The notes under the pieces are model-generated. The model was given only the letters and a program-made list of their open reading frames with translations. It was not told where the DNA came from and searched no databases. Shown here piece by piece: positions 6,015-8,557 of a stretch of DNA of 8,557 nt (the first letter of the stretch is position 1; the number at the start of each line of letters is the position of its first letter). Source of the stretch: Sulfurimonas sp. (GTDB taxonomy: Bacteria; Campylobacterota; Campylobacteria; Campylobacterales; Sulfurimonadaceae). The position numbers were made by a program, and so were the translations under genes. The stretch lies in NCBI GenBank assembly GCA_002733945.2, contig NVXO02000012.1:67593-76149 (forward strand), written 5' to 3'.

Positions 6015-6977
6015 ATGATATATATATTCCTTTTACTTCTCTCCTTTACATTAACCTACCTCATAAAAAACTACTACATAAAACATGCCTTATTCGATGA
6101 AGTAAATGAACGGAGTTCACATAGTGTTCCTACTCCTCATGGTGGTGGAATTGCTATTACCGTTGTTTGGTTTATGGGTCTTTTTTATCTCTATTTTACT
6201 AATGAGATAAACACCTCTCTATTTTTTGCACTTTTAGTTGGTATTATTATCTCAGTTGTGAGCTTTTTTGATGACATTTATGACTTGAGTTCTAAACTTC
6301 GTCTTCTTGTCCAAGCTTTTGTTGCTATTGGCGGACTCTATTTTTTAGGCGGTTTTCAAAGTTTAGATTTTGGTGTTTTTAGTATTGAAAGCCCAGTTAT
6401 CACTAATCTTTTTGCATTTTTCATGATAGTTTGGTTTATAAATCTATACAATTTTTTAGATGGCATAAACGGATATGCTGGGAGTGAAACGCTCTTTTTA
6501 AGTTTTGGAGGATTTTTACTCTTTCATGATGCACATTTTCTCGTTTTAGCTATGGCAGTTTTAGGTTTTTTATACTGGAACTGGGGTAAGGCTAAGATAT
6601 TTATGGGAGATGTGGGAAGTACTCTTTTAGGCTATAACGTAGCAGTATTTACCATCTACTATGCGAACCAAGAGTCCAGTAACTTTTGGATATGGATTAT
6701 TTTATTTGGGCTTTTTTGGTTTGATGCTACATTAACACTGTTTCGACGTTTTTTAAACAAAGAGAAACTCTCACAAGCACATAAAAAACACGCTTACCAA
6801 AGACTAACACAGAGTGGATACACTCATAAAAAAGTGGTACTTCTCTCAATAATTATAAATATACTTTTATTTATAATTGTATACTTTATCTCAAATATTT
6901 TTCTAGCATTTTTATCTGCACTAATAGTATTGTATGCAGTAGTAAAGTTTATAGATAAAAAGAAAGGATTCGCTTGA
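6015..6977 (+). CDS. wbpL: WbpL-type undecaprenyl-phosphate sugar-1-phosphate transferase
   Basis: A 320-residue polytopic membrane enzyme of the polyprenyl-phosphate HexNAc-1-phosphate transferase family (WecA/MraY/WbpL, CAZy-independent). Conserved cytoplasmic motifs are present in order: NERSSHSVPTPHGGG (31-45), FFDDIYDLSSKLR (84-96, with D86, D87 and D90), NFLDGINGYAGSE (146-158), IFMGDVGS (195-202, with D199) and HKKHAYQRL (256-264). About ten or eleven hydrophobic segments can be recognised. The enzyme transfers a sugar-1-phosphate from a UDP-sugar to undecaprenyl phosphate, which starts the repeat unit on the inner membrane. Compared with WecA, the length and the HxxHAYQRL end fit the WbpL subgroup, which uses UDP-FucNAc or UDP-QuiNAc; the flanking reductase and dehydratase genes agree. 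Donor choice is inferred, the reaction type is secure. Confidence 0.93.
   Translation: MIYIFLLLLSFTLTYLIKNYYIKHALFDEVNERSSHSVPTPHGGGIAITVVWFMGLFYLYFTNEINTSLFFALLVGIIISVVSFFDDIYDLSSKLRLLVQAFVAIGGLYFLGGFQSLDFGVFSIESPVITNLFAFFMIVWFINLYNFLDGINGYAGSETLFLSFGGFLLFHDAHFLVLAMAVLGFLYWNWGKAKIFMGDVGSTLLGYNVAVFTIYYANQESSNFWIWIILFGLFWFDATLTLFRRFLNKEKLSQAHKKHAYQRLTQSGYTHKKVVLLSIIINILLFIIVYFISNIFLAFLSALIVLYAVVKFIDKKKGFA
6963..6968 (+). promoter_or_regulatory. Ribosome binding site deciding a TTG start
   Basis: AAAGGA lies 5 bases before TTG 6974, inside the end of the WbpL-like gene. It supports a TTG start that overlaps the upstream stop as TTGA. Confidence 0.7.
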
Positions 6978-8557
6978 TTTTACAACCCTCGGAGTTAAAA
7001 AGAAAACTCTTTTTTACACTTTTTGATATTGTGATTATTATTATTTCTACTTTAGTGGCATTTGCGCTGCGTTTTGATTTTAATATTCCTTCATTATATT
7101 TCAGTTCTATTATTATCACACTGAGTGTTTTGACATGTGTGAGAATCTCTCTCTTTTATTATTTTAAAATATACAATATATCTTGGAGACACTTTGGTTT
7201 TAAAGATACTACCGGACTTGTCTATGTAACAGTATTTTCAACTCTTGTACTTGTTTTGGTGGCATACATAGGGCATTTTGTCGGATTTACTATACCTCGT
7301 TCCATCATTCCCATAGAGTTCTTCATCTCTTTGTTTTTACTTCTTGCTTTACGTGTTTCTAAGCGTTTATACTTAGAGAGTTACCGTGTGAACGTAGATG
7401 GAAAAAGCACTATTATCCTCGCTGATTTAGATAAGTCTAACACTATTTTACGTACTATAAACAATCAAGAGAGTGACTACTACCCAGTAGCGATTATAAA
7501 CGACAAACACCAAAACATTAAAGTCAACGGGGTGAACGTTTTCTCTTTAGATGATTTTATATCTATAGGTGTGCAAGCAGAAGTTGCTATCATAGACGAG
7601 TCAATAGAACTTGGTGGATTATATGAGAAACTCAGTGCACTTGGTATCACTCGGATTAAAGTTGCAGGTGATTATGGAGATTATGGTGTAGCGATTAAAG
7701 ATGTTTCAGTCGAAGATTTATTGGCTCGACACCCTCAAGATTTAGATAAAAAGCTCATAGAAAATTTCATCAAAGACAAGGTTGTTTTAGTCAGTGGAGC
7801 AGGGGGAAGCATAGGAAGTGAGATATGTCGTCAGTGTGAACACTTTGGGGCAAAAAAACTGATACTTCTCGATAACAGTGAGTATAACTTATATGCCATA
7901 ACCGAAGAACTTCAAGATGTTGAGACAGTATCTGTTATGCAGAGTGTAGTAAACAAAGAGCATTTGGCAAAAACTTTTAAAGAGCATACACCTGACATAG
8001 TTATACATGCAGCCGCATACAAGCATGTACCGCTTGTTGAGGCAAATATTTATGAGGGAATTTTTAACAATGTTATCGGTACAAAAAACATCATCGATAT
8101 CTCCATAGAGTTTGGTGTGCAAAAATTTGTAATGATTTCAACAGACAAAGCAGTGAGACCTACAAATGTCATGGGCACAACTAAACGTGTATGTGAGCTT
8201 TATGCACAGAACTCTAATGGACAGGGTACAGACATAGTAGCAGTACGTTTTGGAAATGTTCTTGGAAGTAGTGGAAGCGTCATACCAAAGTTTAAAGCAC
8301 AAATAGCAGCTGGAAAAAACATCACAGTTACACATCCAGACATCACTCGTTACTTTATGCTCATCCCTGAAGCTTGTGAGTTAGTACTTCAAGCGGGTGC
8401 CATAGGAACAGGTGGGGAGATATTTATACTAGATATGGGTGAACCTATAAAAATAGTAGACCTAGCTCAAAAGATGATAGACCTCAGTGCTAAACCAAAC
8501 ATAAAGATAGAGTTTTCAGGCTTAAGACCAGGTGAAAAACTCTACGAAGAACTTCTA
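6974..8557 (+). CDS. wbpM: UDP-GlcNAc 4,6-dehydratase, WbpM/PglF-like membrane form (3' end cut by window)
   Basis: The frame is open for 528 codons from TTG 6974 to the window edge. Relatives of this membrane form run to roughly 600 residues, so the C-terminal end is missing. The N-terminus is a membrane domain with about four helices (near 13-33, 41-64, 82-104 and 109-127), then a linker domain. The catalytic extended-SDR domain starts with GAGGSIGSE (275-283) and includes HAAAYKHVPL (345-354), STDKAVRPTN (389-398) and MGTTK (400-404). The usual YxxxK tyrosine is replaced by M400, typical of WbpM/PglF dehydratases. Later blocks are RFGNVLGSSGSV, DITRYFM and a final GLRPGEKLYEELL. The enzyme converts UDP-GlcNAc to UDP-4-keto-6-deoxy-GlcNAc. 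The product could feed the reductase at 5160-6014 or, in a Pgl-like pathway, an aminotransferase outside the window. The start is TTG, coupled to wbpL by a TTGA overlap. G+C is high for this window: 26 of 60 in 8221-8280. Confidence 0.94.
   Translation, partial: MILQPSELKRKLFFTLFDIVIIIISTLVAFALRFDFNIPSLYFSSIIITLSVLTCVRISLFYYFKIYNISWRHFGFKDTTGLVYVTVFSTLVLVLVAYIGHFVGFTIPRSIIPIEFFISLFLLLALRVSKRLYLESYRVNVDGKSTIILADLDKSNTILRTINNQESDYYPVAIINDKHQNIKVNGVNVFSLDDFISIGVQAEVAIIDESIELGGLYEKLSALGITRIKVAGDYGDYGVAIKDVSVEDLLARHPQDLDKKLIENFIKDKVVLVSGAGGSIGSEICRQCEHFGAKKLILLDNSEYNLYAITEELQDVETVSVMQSVVNKEHLAKTFKEHTPDIVIHAAAYKHVPLVEANIYEGIFNNVIGTKNIIDISIEFGVQKFVMISTDKAVRPTNVMGTTKRVCELYAQNSNGQGTDIVAVRFGNVLGSSGSVIPKFKAQIAAGKNITVTHPDITRYFMLIPEACELVLQAGAIGTGGEIFILDMGEPIKIVDLAQKMIDLSAKPNIKIEFSGLRPGEKLYEELL

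Noticed and set aside
7889..8122. Minus-strand open frame of 77 codons
   Set aside because: It lies wholly inside the well-supported dehydratase gene on the other strand, has an improbable Cys/Tyr-rich composition and matches no family I recognise. It is an antisense shadow.
8138..8335. Minus-strand open frame of 65 codons, very rich in cysteine
   Set aside because: It is antisense to the catalytic core of the dehydratase (STDK to ITR region). The cysteines arise from the complement of Thr, Ala and Val codons; no ribosome binding site or family match is seen.
1..8557. Defence system, CRISPR array, insertion sequence, tRNA or other RNA gene
   Set aside because: The whole window is filled by nine polysaccharide genes with small or no gaps. 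I saw no spaced direct repeats, transposase motifs, terminal inverted repeats or tRNA-like folds.

Overview
The window is part of a surface-polysaccharide (O-antigen or capsule type) biosynthesis locus. It holds nine genes, all on the + strand. The first gene (end of rmlB) and the last (a WbpM/PglF-type dehydratase) are cut by the window edges. The short AT-rich genes, the PglF-like full-length membrane dehydratase and the codon style suggest a Campylobacterota bacterium, such as a Sulfurimonas-like organism. This is an inference from style and protein families, since no taxonomic marker is present.

Layout: 1-174 is the end of rmlB (dTDP-glucose 4,6-dehydratase). 175-813 is a SAM-dependent methyltransferase. 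818-2101 is a Wzx-type flippase. 2117-2989 is a short RgpF-family (rhamnan synthesis) protein. 2992-4056 and 4053-5156 are two GT-B glycosyltransferases. 5160-6014 is a UDP-sugar 4-ketoreductase/epimerase of the WbpV/WbpK type. 6015-6977 is a WbpL-type polyprenyl-phosphate sugar-phosphate transferase. 6974 to the window end is a WbpM/PglF-type UDP-GlcNAc 4,6-dehydratase, open at the 3' edge. The genes abut or overlap throughout and the largest gap is 15 bp. No stretch lacks a gene, and I see no internal promoter, terminator, RNA gene, CRISPR array or insertion sequence. The simplest reading is one long transcription unit.

How the genes fit together (inference from families): WbpM-like dehydratase converts UDP-GlcNAc to a 4-keto-6-deoxy sugar. 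The WbpV/K-like reductase turns this into UDP-QuiNAc or UDP-FucNAc. WbpL-like transferase places that sugar phosphate on undecaprenyl phosphate. The two GT-B enzymes and the RgpF-like protein extend the chain, probably using dTDP-rhamnose from the rml pathway at the left edge. The methyltransferase may decorate a sugar, and the flippase moves the lipid-linked unit across the inner membrane. No Wzy polymerase, ligase or ABC transporter is seen here.

Base composition is uneven. The centre (flippase and RgpF-like genes) is extremely AT-rich, while the rmlB end and the dehydratase at the right are clearly richer in G+C. This fits a variable serotype cassette exchanged between conserved flanking genes. 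I found no evidence of a wholly new system. The most interesting points are the cassette structure, the short RgpF-like protein paired with a flippase, and the unresolved sugar specificity of the initiating module.
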